Shown in pieces: positions 11,946-22,454 of a stretch of DNA of 64,000 bases. Source of the stretch: Glycine soja. Its lineage: Eukaryota > Streptophyta > Magnoliopsida > Fabales > Fabaceae. A program made the position numbers and the translations under genes. Positions within the stretch are counted from its first letter, which is position 1; each line of letters begins with the position of its first letter. Below the pieces are notes generated by a model. That model saw only the letters and a list, made by a program, of their open reading frames with translations, was not told where the DNA came from and ran no database searches. The stretch spans positions 19,720,259 to 19,784,258 of the forward strand of contig NC_041019.1 of NCBI RefSeq assembly GCF_004193775.1. Direction: 5' to 3'.

Positions 11946-12607
11946 TGTTAGAACAAATGAAAGTTTGAAAAAAAAAAGAAAAAAAAAAGTTTCAAGTTCC
12001 ACATCGCTCAGGATAAACGCTTGAATAGTGTTTCACTCCCTATATATAGAGAACTCATTTCTTCTTTTTTTTCTTGCCCCAGTTGAGAAGCATTTCCTCA
12101 ACTTTTCTTTCTCCCTCCCATATTTCAGCCGATGCATTTCCGGCAAACTTCTCCTTCTTTCTTTCTGTCGCTCTAAAATTTTGGTTGCCTTTAAGAGTGA
12201 CTTTGTAAGTCATATTTTTCGGTTGCCTTTAAGAGTGACTTTGTAAGTCATATTTTTCGATTGCCTTTAAGAGTGACATTTGTAAGTCATATTTTTCGGT
12301 TGGTTTTAAGAGTGACTTTTTAAGTTACATTTTTCGGTTAGCTATTAGAGTGACTTTTCAAGTCATATTTTCGGGTGGCTTTAGAGTAACTTTTCAAGTC
12401 ATACAAGAGGGTGTAATTCTAGAAAAGGTTCTCTCAGTGCAGTGGGAATCTTATACAGTGATCTGGGCTGTTTTATCCTGGGGACGTCGTGGTTGATAGT
12501 CTGCTTGCACAATTTTTGGCAATGCCACAAAACGTCTTAAAGAAAGCGACATTGTCCGTGACTCAGCCAGTAATTTTTTCGGTTCGCCATAAACTATTGT
12601 TACAACA
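11946..12607 (+). mobile_element. Solo LTR of a small copia-type element, 662 bp
   Basis: Starts TGTTAGAAC and ends GTTACAACA, flanked by a perfect 5-bp duplication GTAAC at 11941-11945 and 12608-12612. It contains the TTCCACATCGCTCAGGATAA block and a TATATATAGAG promoter-like sequence near 12040 that place transcription on the + strand, then a tandem array (12183-12400). No internal coding region remains, so it is a solo LTR. It lies in a CT-rich sequence just upstream of a gene-exon remnant. Confidence 0.85.
12183..12400 (+). repeat. Tandem array of about six 38-bp units in the solo LTR
   Basis: Units begin GGTTGCCTTTAAGAGTGACT and end AAGTCATATTTTTC, starting at about 12183, 12221, 12259, 12298, 12336 and 12373. 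Divergence increases to the right. Confidence 0.8.
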
Positions 12608-12669
12608 GTAACTTATTCCCTCATTCTCCCTTTCCCTTCCAATTCCATTTCTCATTTCTTTCTTTCTTT

Positions 12670-12850
12670 TTTCATTTTTCAACTGACGCCAAAGAAATCA
12701 TCATCACCGAAGAGGGTTACACCGTCATATCTTCCCTTTCACCGTTCTCCAATTACCATTTTCCTCCGATTTCGTCCTTCTTGATTTCGTCAACAGCACT
12801 TTCTACACCGCACAATTCCCCATTACCGAAGGTTCTTTCTTTCCTTCTTT
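12670..12850 (+). pseudogene. Exon-1-like remnant of an NHL-repeat protein gene
   Basis: A + frame reads a hydrophobic leader-like segment, then DAKEIIITEEGYTVIS. After about 12755 a shifted frame reads SDFVLLDFVNSTFYTAQFPI. Plant NHL-repeat membrane proteins begin with a signal peptide, then an 'EDGYTV' segment, then an 'SSDLLLLDSxNSxFYT' segment, so the two frames together look like the first exon of that family with a frameshift. The 3' exons of such a gene are at 41234-44092. No start codon is certain, and a solo LTR sits in the upstream part. The family call is inference from motif resemblance. Confidence 0.45.
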
Positions 12851-12934
12851 TTCCCTCTTATGTGGTGTGCCAAGGTTTCGATTTTTATTGATATTTTGTG
12901 GTTACTGTGGCAGAAACCGTTTTCACGAGGCTTT

Positions 12935-13435
12935 CCAGATCCTCTCCAAATGAAAATAATTGGACCAATTAACAAATTTTCAACCATTAGATTAAATTGG
13001 GATGAGATTTGGTGTCGTTTCCAATTAACAAATGTTGTTGTCTTAAAAAAATATATTAAATTTGAGTTTAATATATTTTTTAAAACAACAATATTCAGTC
13101 TCTTTCCCGCACGAGAACAAAATCCCTTCCCCGTTCACGCGACTGCTTCTCCCAGCACGACCTTTGACGGACGACGGGTGCTGAACGTCGACGGATGACT
13201 TCTCTCCTCTCGCTTTTTTCCGACGTGGTTTAAATCTGGCGAGGTCAGCACTGTACCTCCACACGTTTTCCGGCGAGGTAGCTCTTCTCTCGCCCTTTTT
13301 CGGTGCTTTCCGGCGAGGTCGCATTCTCTGCAGGTTTCCGTTCAGGTAAGGTGTCCTTTTCAATGCTGTTTCTATTTTTGCCCTTTTTCTGGGTTTCTAT
13401 CGTGTGTTTTTTCCTTTTTTGGCTTTTCGCATTTC
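12935..13435 (+). repeat. Segment duplicated in inverted orientation at 40185-40680
   Basis: The reverse complement of 40185-40680 aligns along this whole segment: the AATTGG and CCATTAGATTAAATTGGG blocks, the CTTTCxCGCA(T/C)GAGA block, the CGACGTGGTTTAAAT-like block, the CGGCGAGGT block and the TTCCGTTCAGGTAAGGTGTCC block. Similarity stops at about 13435 after TTCGCATTTCTATT. The left ~100 bp is also repeated in inverted orientation at 13655-13760. The copies differ by many substitutions, so the duplication is not recent. Confidence 0.75.
13090..13347 (+). other. Candidate 5' non-coding exon of MED18
   Basis: GC-rich text (rich in CGGCGAGG and TCTCTCGCC) in AT-rich surroundings ends in TTCCGTTCAG followed by a strong donor GTAAGG at 13348. 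No coding frame belongs to the sense strand. The next plausible acceptor, TGCAATGCAG at 15191-15200, lies just before the MED18 start codon. A 5' UTR exon joined over a 1.85-kb first intron is a common plant layout. This is inference; no transcript was seen. Confidence 0.4.
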
Positions 13436-13654
13436 TATTGTAAGGTGCTGTGAGCCTGTGAGATGATACTGTGTTTTTAGCTTTTCCCCCTAGTTTTTTG
13501 GGTAATGAGTTGACTCATGACTTAGAGTGGATCTCAGGGCATTGGTCTTTTTCCTCAGCAAAATCCACTGTTTAAGCGAAAAGAATTGTCGGATGTTGTG
13601 ATGAGTATTGGATAGAATGAAGCGGTTTCTCCTGTTTTAAAAAACAAAAAAAAA

Positions 13655-13810
13655 TGAAGTTGGACACGTGGCCAAATCTCGGTTCCCAATTTAATCTAAT
13701 GATTGAAAATTTATTAATAGGAGATTCTCCAATTATTTTTAATTGGAGAAGATCCGGAAATACGTGTTTTTGGTTTCTAGAATTTCAATTTCCCACATAT
13801 TGGCCAAATC
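13655..13810. repeat. Third copy of the ~100-bp repeat plus a short direct repeat
   Basis: 13655-13760 is the inverted counterpart of 12944-13040 (shared CCCAATTTAATCTAATG and AAAATTTATTAAT). GGCCAAATCTCGGTT occurs at 13669 and again near 13800. The pair may be the inverted ends of a MITE surrounding 13080-13650, but a target duplication was not found. Confidence 0.5.
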
Positions 13811-13989
13811 TCGGTTCTAATGAAGCCTCTGCTTGTACAATCCAACTTTTCTTAATTATAGATAAAAGCATTGTGTTCTGGTCTATTCACTCGCCTTGTA
13901 CCCAGTAACACAGAGGGTGAAACAGAAAATTTTAGGCAAAATTAAAGAGCGGGATATTTTACGATCTGTGGTTAAAATGTAAATATGCA

Positions 13990-14185
13990 TTCTCTCATCG
14001 TGAGTGGCGGATCCATAAAACCTTTTTAGTGGAGACAAAAGAATTGTCTATAATATGTTTTCTGACAAAAAAAATTTATTTCTAATAATTTTTTACATTC
14101 TTTTTCTTTAAAAATTATTTGTGGGGGCAATCTTAATTTTTTTATGGGGGCAAAAACAATAATTATTTACATCCGCCCCTCATGT
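13990..14185. mobile_element. Possible short MITE
   Basis: AGTGGCGGATCC near 13998 and CATCCGCCCCT near 14172 form imperfect inverted ends around an AT-rich core of about 190 bp. Flanking CTCATCGT and CTCATGTC are similar but not identical, so a target duplication is doubtful. This lies in the putative first intron of MED18. Confidence 0.25.
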
Positions 14186-15206
14186 CAAACTGTGGCCATT
14201 CCAATTAAGTGCATGACTAGGCTAAGCAAGAAAAGGCAACTAGTTATCTTAAATATAATATAATAATTGGGATTAACCATGACAAGACAAGATAAGCACC
14301 ATCTGCCTGGTCTCTTATTGTCACCATCACCATCTATTATTCTGGCTGCTCTTGATTTTCATGTCACCTTCTTCATGTGTTTTTTATGTGATGGAGATGG
14401 ATATGTCAAATGAAATGATATACTTTTCGATTTGGTTGTTTAGGAAATCCAGAAATGAAATGCTGATGCGAATGTGAAACTCATAATGTTTTAGCTTAAG
14501 ATTTGCTTAATAAGCAAAATCAAATCAAATGATCATATACTTTTTAGTTTTCTTTAGGATCATTTATTAATCCGACCCCACCCCATTCCTATCTATCCCC
14601 TTTCTTGTTAACTAGGATGAAGCTCAGTCTGCTCAGATAATACGTTAAGAGAAGGAAAAGATGAGGAGAGGGGAGTGAAGCAGTGAAACACTTATAACAA
14701 ACGTGTAATTGTTCAGTTTAAATTTGCATGCCAACTGTTTTTGCACATCTTTCTCACTTTGCCTTCATGTGAGCTAGAAATGCCTCTGCCCATTGTTCAC
14801 TACTCTCTCTTATCTTTTCAAGTTGTGTTTTCCTTTTTATTGATGAGGTTCTCTGCATTTCTTTGCCATTTGGGGTTCTATTGTTGGTTTAGCATGTTAT
14901 TAACAGTAAGGTCATCTTTTGATTTCAAGTCTATATTGAGCAGTGTTGCTATGTTGGTGACTCCCAGTGTAGTATGCATCTAGAACTCTAGAAGTAGAAA
15001 CTCATCTTGGCACCACTCTCTCTATCTCACTCACAACTCAAACAGTCACAAGCAACTGTTGGCATTTTATGCCAATGCAGACTACGCAGTACAGTTGGAG
15101 CAAGACGCTTTTTTCTCTGTTTTATCTCTATAAATATTGGATGGATTTATCGAAAGTGTTAGATTGCATAAATAATACATACATCTCTTGTGCAATGCAG
15201 CTGTGC

Positions 15207-17082
15207 ATGGTGGATATGGAATGCGTGGTTCAGGGAATTATAGAGACACAGGTGAGTTTATGTTTTTGTTGAATTGTTAATTGGCAATTGCTTTTTCTTT
15301 CAAGAATATGGCAGATGTATTGGAATTAAATTGATCTGGCTAAGCCATCTCTAGATGTTAGAAATTTTAGATGCAGGATGCGGCTATTATAAATCATCAT
15401 GTTTCATGTTAATGCCATAATCTCTATTTTCCCACTCTTGTTTTAAGAATGCTGGCTGTGATTGCTTGCGTGTTACTTGCATTTAATATTTGAATTCTAC
15501 CCATGAAAAGTAACTTAATGCTCTAGTAACCCAAATGCCCTAGGCACTAGGCAGTAAGGAAAAAGATTGAGTAGCCACCTGAATGGATCCCGTTCTCAAA
15601 TAAAATGCATACAAATGTTTTAAGATGTTTTGTTAGTATTGCATTTTTTCAGAAGGAAACTTTCATGTTTTTGGCTGTGTGAGACAACCTTGGCGGTTGA
15701 TATTTTGTTATCTTTTGCAGCATGTTGAGGCCTTGGAGATTCTTCTTCAAGGACTATGTGGTGTTCAGAGAGAACGATTGAGGATCCATGAAATATGCCT
15801 CAAGAGTGGTCCACATCTGGGTAAGTGTTTTGTTTCAATATTTTGCTATTTTGTGGCCAACAATATTTCCATATGTTTTTGCTGCTATGAAATTTATTTT
15901 ATCACTAATGAAGGGGAAAATAATATCATTATTCTGGGAAAGACAAGTATGATATAATATAACTTACATTAGGAACCAGGGAAACAAACACCCATACAAC
16001 GAAGACTTCAATTTTTATGTGTCTAAGAAGCAAGCCCCCGAGAATCTGAGAGCACATATGTTATGATTTAAGATTTTTCTTGAGTATATATTTTGACCTT
16101 TCTCCAATTAATCATACCATTTTATGGTCTTTATTTCTAGGTACTGTAGCCTCAGAGGTTCGACTGTTGTGTGACCTAGAGCAAGCTGAACCTTCGTGGT
16201 AAACCATGCAACTTCACTGTCAAAAACTCGTTAGAACTTTTTTCCATAAATCATATATTTAATTTATGCTTGATGGGTTGTTCAGGACTGTTATACATGC
16301 AGGTGGTGCAATGAGGGGAGCAGGCGCAGAGCAAATTTCTGTTCTGGTTAGGTCAATGGTGGAAAGCAAAACAAGCAAGAATGCACTGCGCATGTTTTAT
16401 ACACTGGGGTACAAGTTAGACCATGAGCTGCTGAGGGTGGGATTTTCCTTCAATTTCCACAGGGGTGCACAAATCACTGTAACGGTTTCATCAATCAATA
16501 AAATGCTGAAGCTCCATGCAACTGACGAGGCCATGCCAGTAACACCTGGTATACAAATGGTTGAAGTAACAGCACCTGCAACTGCTGAAACCTATGCTGA
16601 AGTTGCGTCTGCTGTGTCATCCTTTTGTGAATACCTTGCACCGTAAGTTTCTTCTTGCTTTCTCAATTGCACATTTTTCTATACTAAGTGCAAATATTTT
16701 ACTCACCTAGAACCTGGAGCTGCCAGTAACCGGCAGGTTTAGTATATTGTGAACTTCATCCATATTTGGCTAAGGGGTCATAGATTGAATAATTTTGTCA
16801 TGCTTGTTTGGTATTGCTCAGTTATGACTGTCTAAGGTCTTACCATCATATTAGAATTAGTTACTGGTTATCAATTTAGGTGGATCAGATTAGCAACCCT
16901 TTGAGTTTGCAGAAAAATTATCATGCTTTTAGAATGTTCCTTCACATTTATCATTTACATATGTAACTGTTTGGTGTGAATTTCCCAGGCTTCTCCACCT
17001 GTCGAAACCAGGCATTTCAACTGGTGTTGTTCCTGCAGCTGCTGCATCTCTGATGTCTGATGGTGGGGGTACAACGTTGTAG
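15207..17082 (+). CDS. MED18: Mediator of RNA polymerase II transcription subunit 18
   Basis: MED18 is a head-module subunit of the Mediator complex, which links transcription factors to RNA polymerase II in the nucleus. Five coding exons, 15207-15251, 15721-15820, 16141-16198, 16286-16642 and 16989-17082, are bounded by GT-AG introns and join in phase to 217 aa with no stop. The length matches plant MED18 (about 219 aa). Recognisable segments are MECVVQGIIETQ at the N-terminus, HVEALEILLQGLCGVQRERL, VRLLCDL, GGAMRGAG, the longest exon with FYTLGYKLDHELLRVGF and VNKMLKLHA-type text, and the C-terminal LMSDGGGTTL. Translation may start at 15207 (MVDMEC) or at the second ATG, 15216, where homologues begin. 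An upstream non-coding exon is likely. It is the only clearly essential-type host gene on this side of the window and shows no decay. Confidence 0.95.
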
Positions 17083-18140
17083 TGGGACTGTACTGTTATC
17101 TTTATAAATGCACACTTTATGTACATTGAAGTTCCATGACCCCACTTGCTTAATTCATATAAAGAGACGTGAATATCAATTTTCTCTTGACTAGACATGT
17201 GAAAATTTAACGTAGGAACTTGTCTTCGGCCTTCCCATAAATCAATAGAAATTTGCACCTACCCTTTTGTTTGTTTTTTTTGTCTGTGCTGAAAATGTAT
17301 AAGTTATCTTTTAGAAAAAATAGCCCACGATATGAATGAAAATTTAGTCAACGTATGCAATTATGCACCTACCCTTTTTTTTTTGAAGTGTTTATGAGCC
17401 TACCCTTCTTTACTGATTTTTACTTTCCTGATAAATATACAAAAGATTTTGTTAACGTCATTTCTTACATCAAATTAAAAAAAACTAGAGACAAAATATT
17501 AAATATAATTGAATAAAAGATAGGTTAGGATATTTCTTTATTAATTGAAGGATTTTAAGTATCGTAAAACTATACTAGTATCTGCTTTCTTTATCATTAT
17601 TCATTCAGCAAACTGATAACTATTTTTTTTACCTTTTTTACAATCATATATTCATTAAAAAATGTAAACAAGTATATTATTTTTTTACTTATTTTTATAC
17701 ATAAAGAAATAATAATTTTTATGAATAAATAAAAATTAATGTTAAATTTATATAATAACTAACTAAACTAATAATATTCTTAATTAAAAGTTAAAGGATT
17801 TATGAAAAATTAAATTATTTAAAAAGAATAAGCAAACATTAAATATGACATTTTTTTTTTGGGAATTACATCAGTTATCATCAAATTTCTTTAACATGAT
17901 ATCGCATTTATCTTAAATTAAATTAAGCATTAAATTGAATTATACTAATAATAAAAAAATATTTCAATTTAGTGTTTATATTTTATTAGATAATTTTATC
18001 CTTAAATTACTTCTTAAATTTTTTAATTTTTTTTCTAACTTAGAGTAACTTTTTCACTGTTTTTATATTATTAATTTTTTTATTGTCACTTTTTTTTTAT
18101 TAATATCCTGTGGATCTCATTGCTTGTATATGGAAACTAG
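17083..18140. other. Downstream region of MED18, AT-rich
   Basis: The first 200 bp presumably hold the MED18 3' UTR. Beyond that I see no coding frame and no element ends. Confidence 0.4.
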
Positions 18141-18184
18141 TCGGTAACCTGTGCGTACGCACGAGTTTTTGTCTAAATGATTTT

Positions 18185-18525
18185 CGATGGAAGAATAAAA
18201 AAGAAAGAGATTGTAAAAAGATAAAAGAACTAACATTCATATTAAATAGTTCTAAATAGTAGAGTTGATCAATTGTCAAATTGTTTGAGTCACTTGATTA
18301 ACCAAACTTCAAAGGTTGATGTTCATGTGAATTTGAAACCCGTGCATACATATGAGTCACTCGATGAAAGAATAAAAAGAAAGAGATTGTAAAAAGATAA
18401 AAGAACTAACATTCATATTAAATAATTCTAAATAGTAGAGTTGATCAATTGTCAAATTGTTTGAGTCACTTGATTAACCAAACTTCAAAGGTTGATGTTC
18501 ATATGAATTTGAAACCCGTGCATAT
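18185..18525. repeat. Tandem duplication of about 172 bp
   Basis: 18185-18355 and 18360-18525 share nearly the same text: AGAAAGAGATTGTAAAAAG, then GAACTAACATTCATATTAAAT, then GTTGATCAATTGTCAAATTG, then CTTCAAAGGTTGATGTTCAT, ending GAAACCCGTGCATA. A shorter third piece with the last block follows at 18535-18600. The preceding TGCGTACGCACGAG at about 18151 is a degenerate version of the same CCCGTGCATA block. Confidence 0.8.
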
Positions 18526-19069
18526 GTATGAGTCATTTGATTAAGGGACTTCAAAGGTTGATGTTCATGGATCACTTGATTAAGGAAACTTGATGTTCAT
18601 GCAAAATAATTGTTTCAGATCACAAAATTAACAAACTATATTAAGATGAATCTCATAAGGCTTAAACATAATAAACAAAATAAATGTTTAAAACTAAAAG
18701 GGTTAAAAAGTAAAAAAAAAAGTGTAATTAAATTGAGAATTGAAATTTCAAATAAGTAAAATAGTTTTTTTTATAAATATATGACAGCATGTCAATTATA
18801 ATATAAATTACTCCATATTTACATTTGTCAGGTCACTTAACAATTGTTAATTTATATTTAAATACTTGAATTTGAAGGACGTCAACAGTGACTACACTAT
18901 TTCCTCTAATTATCTGCAATAATAGAGAAAAATTAACAATTTCAAATCCATGTTCATGTTCTATTAACTGCACTGTCTTAACAACTTAAATTCAAAAGAC
19001 AATGCAAAAGAATAGAACTCACCACCATTTCTATGGGATTTTTCTCATTATCATTCACTTCACCACCAA

Positions 19070-19326
19070 AAAAAATTCAAGTGAAAAATGAGAGGAACGC
19101 TAATGTTTTAAAATCCCGTGATTGTTCTGACCTACTTATGGTGGAGAGAAGGGATCAGAGAAACGAACAAAAAAATATGATAATAGCATGACTGCAATTG
19201 TAAAGAAGAAAATGAAAAACGAATTAATAAGAATGAAGAAAGAAGACATAAATCCATAGCACAATAGCATGAAATTTGAAGTTGAAATACCTCTCAAATA
19301 GCTTGAACCTTCCATAATTTTTTTTA

Positions 19327-19371
<45 letters not shown>

Positions 19372-19516
19372 CATGCATAAAACAAAGTACAAAGAAAGAA
19401 CCTTGAAAGCAAGAAAATCAGAAAGTGGAAAAGAAGGAAAAAAATCAATAAGGAAGAAAAAACATGAAACAAACAATAATAACTAAATAATAATGATAAT
19501 AATAATAATAATGATA

Positions 19517-19571
<55 letters not shown>

Positions 19572-19917
19572 CAACAACAACAACAAAATTAATTAATTAA
19601 TTAATTAAATAAAAAAAGAGAAAGTAAGGAAATGTTCTAATTTTCATTGCACAACCGACGTGATTTGTTTCCTGTGTGAATCTCGGCATTAAAGTTGGTA
19701 TAGGAAACATCAATTATGGGCTGAGGAACCACAATAATAAATGTTAGAAATCAAATACTTTTAATATATGTAACTTCGTGAGTTTGGATGAAGTCCACAT
19801 AGTCACTTTGGTTGCACATCCACTCAACAAAGCAACAATTTATTCTCTTTCCTAATCCTTTTTATTTATTCTCTAATTAGAAAATAAACTAAGAAACTAT
19901 AGAAGAACAGAGCCTAC

Positions 19918-19966
<49 letters not shown>

Positions 19967-20430
19967 CAACAACAACAACAACAATAATAATATAAATATT
20001 TTTTTTATCAGAGCTTGTTATCTTCTCCTCCAATCTCTTTTTCTTGGTTCTTTCTCTCTCTAGGAATCGTGGCTACCTATTTCAAAACCAAAGAATTGAA
20101 CAAATAATAAAAATAATTTTAACATTTATAATATAAATGTTTACAACAAATAGAAATCAGACAATTGCAGACCAATACACAGTGAGTGTAATAGAGCATG
20201 ATTTTTTTATTTTTTTTTACAAAATTCAAGTTATAAATGAGAGGAACACTAACGTCTTCAAATCCCGTGGTTGTCCTGACCTAAAATTGAAGAGATCACA
20301 AATTAATAAGAAGGGAATAACGAATAATGAATGAAGAAATATGAGAATAGCATGACTACAATTGTAAAGAAGAAAATGAGACACAAATTAATAAGAATGA
20401 AGAAAGAAGAGATAAATCCATAAGGTTGAA
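19070..20430. repeat. Dispersed direct repeat pair with AAT/AAC microsatellites
   Basis: A block of about 200 bp at 19080-19270 (GAGAGGAACGCTAATG ... ATAGCATGACTGCAATTG ... AAGAATGAAGAAAGAAGA) recurs at 20235-20425 with some rearrangement. Between them are three trinucleotide arrays: (AAT)n at 19328-19371, (AAT)n passing into (AAC)n at 19490-19588, and the same AAT-to-AAC transition at 19919-19990. Long poly-leucine or poly-tyrosine open frames here are artefacts of the microsatellites. Confidence 0.8.
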
Positions 20431-21547
20431 ACACAAATCAATTAAATATTAAACATTAAATATATTGCAACTTGGGAAATTTGTAGCAAGCAACGACAAC
20501 ACCCTTATTAGAGATGGTATCATAGATGAAGGGAAGATCAAACAGGAAATCTCAGATAGGCTACAAAATATTGAGAGGGGTGAGTTGGAGGTTGAGTTTG
20601 AGTGTGTTCCCCTTACTCAATAGCTAGATAGATGTTAAGGATCAAAACTCAATTGAAACCACATTTTGGAGCACAAATCATAGGAATTTCTATGTGTAGA
20701 TAGTCCTGTCTCATTCTCTCTTGTACATTATTCCATGACTTTGATGGGATTACTTCACTATCCAAGTTTCTAACATTAAATATTATATTTATTTTAGTAT
20801 TATTATATATTTATTGTTTTTTAGTATTTAATAGTTAATATTATTAGTATATATGAATAAGATAATATTAAAAAATAAAACTAAGTTGTGTTAATATAAA
20901 TAACTTATTTAGTAGTAATAAATATATGCATTTATAAAAAATTAGTCATTAATAAAATTGATTAATATTTTATACTAATGCAATGTTATGGTGACTAAAA
21001 AACTAAAAAAAATCAAAACATCTCTATTTTTAAAATTATTGTATAAAATAGATTAAAAAAACAAAAACACAATCAAAGACGTCTTGAAATTGCCTTTTTA
21101 AAAAAATCGATGTAAAATCATTTTGAAAGTGAGGTAAAATTAATGTAACTCAATTTCGATCAAATTTGCTTTGTATTTAAATTTTAATTTGTAACTATTA
21201 TGAAAAATAGATTGGCAATAATCAACTGAATTTGTGAAGATTTTAAATAGAAAATTAAATTTTAGAATTCTAGATAGAAAAACACCACAAAACTAAATCT
21301 GGTTCATTTTAAAAATAGGTGAACTAAAGTAGTTAAATAATGGGTGCGTTCGCATAGGTTGAGTTCGTTGTTATGCCATTTATTGATTTTTAGTGGCTTT
21401 TTGTTTGTTACTTTTCATATACATTTTCGTTTAAAGACATTTTTTTTATTTAATTACTCTTATTATATTATTTTTATGTTGAAAACTTTCATAAAATTTA
21501 ATTTACATTCATCTTAAAATATAATTGACTAAATTTTTCTCTTGTAA
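20431..21547. other. AT-rich intergenic DNA
   Basis: The only less AT-rich patch, 20460-20780, has no uninterrupted frame and no motif I can name. No element ends were found up to the CACTA terminus. Confidence 0.4.
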
Positions 21548-21567
21548 CACTATTAGAAAATACACTT

Positions 21568-22205
21568 TCAACATCGGTTATTTAGAACATTCTACATCGG
21601 TTCTAAAATCGATGTTGAAAGTGACGATGTTGAATGTATGAATGTTAACATCGGTTTTAGAGAACCGATGTTAACATACATATGACAACATCGGTTCTCT
21701 AAATACCCGATGTTAAACACAATGAACAACAGCAAAAAAGTGTATGCATGATGAACGTTGACATTGGTTTTCCAGTAAAACCGATGTTAATATGTTAGTT
21801 TAACATCAGTTTTCTAAAAAAACCGATGTTAATGTATGCCCTTAACATCAATTTTTCTAGAAAACCGATGTCAACGTTGATGATGCATACACTTATTTGG
21901 TGTAGTTCTTTGTGTATAACATCGGTTATGTGTACATAACCGATGTTAATATTCAAATATTCACATCGGTTATTTATAATTAACCGATGTTAATGTACAA
22001 TAGTTGACATCGGTTATCAACAGAGAATCGATGTTAAAATACAAACGCTGACATCGGTTATACACAAATAACCGATGTTAATATACAAACGTTAACATCG
22101 GTTTTCTATAATAACCGATGTTAAAGTTCATATCGACATCGGTTTTTGTAAATAATCGATGTTGGTTATGATATTAACATCGGTTTTTGTTAATAACTGA
22201 TGTTG
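21568..22205. repeat. CACTA subterminal inverted-repeat array
   Basis: About ten consecutive hairpin units read ACATCGGTT, a spacer of 5-15 bp, then AACCGATGTTAA, with 15-25 bp between units. Examples start near 21597, 21648, 21757, 21917, 21965, 22009, 22047, 22097 and 22135. In CACTA elements such arrays bind the TNPA-type protein needed for excision. Each unit could form its own stem. Confidence 0.85.
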
Positions 22206-22454
22206 TTTTCAAGTATTTTTTTTATATATACTTTCTATTTTTACAGTAAACCCAAAATTGTACCTGTCAAATGCAATTTCGGGAGGCCCAATTCACAGCA
22301 AATAAACATTTTATTCTGCTTTCAAGCAGTTTTAATGATAATAAACATCAAATAATTGATTTATTATAAAGAACAATCATCAAATGAATTCAATGTTCAT
22401 GTTACATAGAAAATGTAAAAAATGTTAAAAAATGTCCCTAAATCCTAGGCCTGA

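Noticed and set aside
13043..13363. A 106-codon - strand frame rich in Arg/Lys
   Set aside because: It lies antisense to the presumed MED18 5' UTR exon. The inverted copy at 40.2-40.6 kb breaks the frame, so it is not conserved as protein.
19136..19586. Open frames rich in Tyr or Leu on the - strand
   Set aside because: They are translations of the (AAT)n microsatellite, not proteins.
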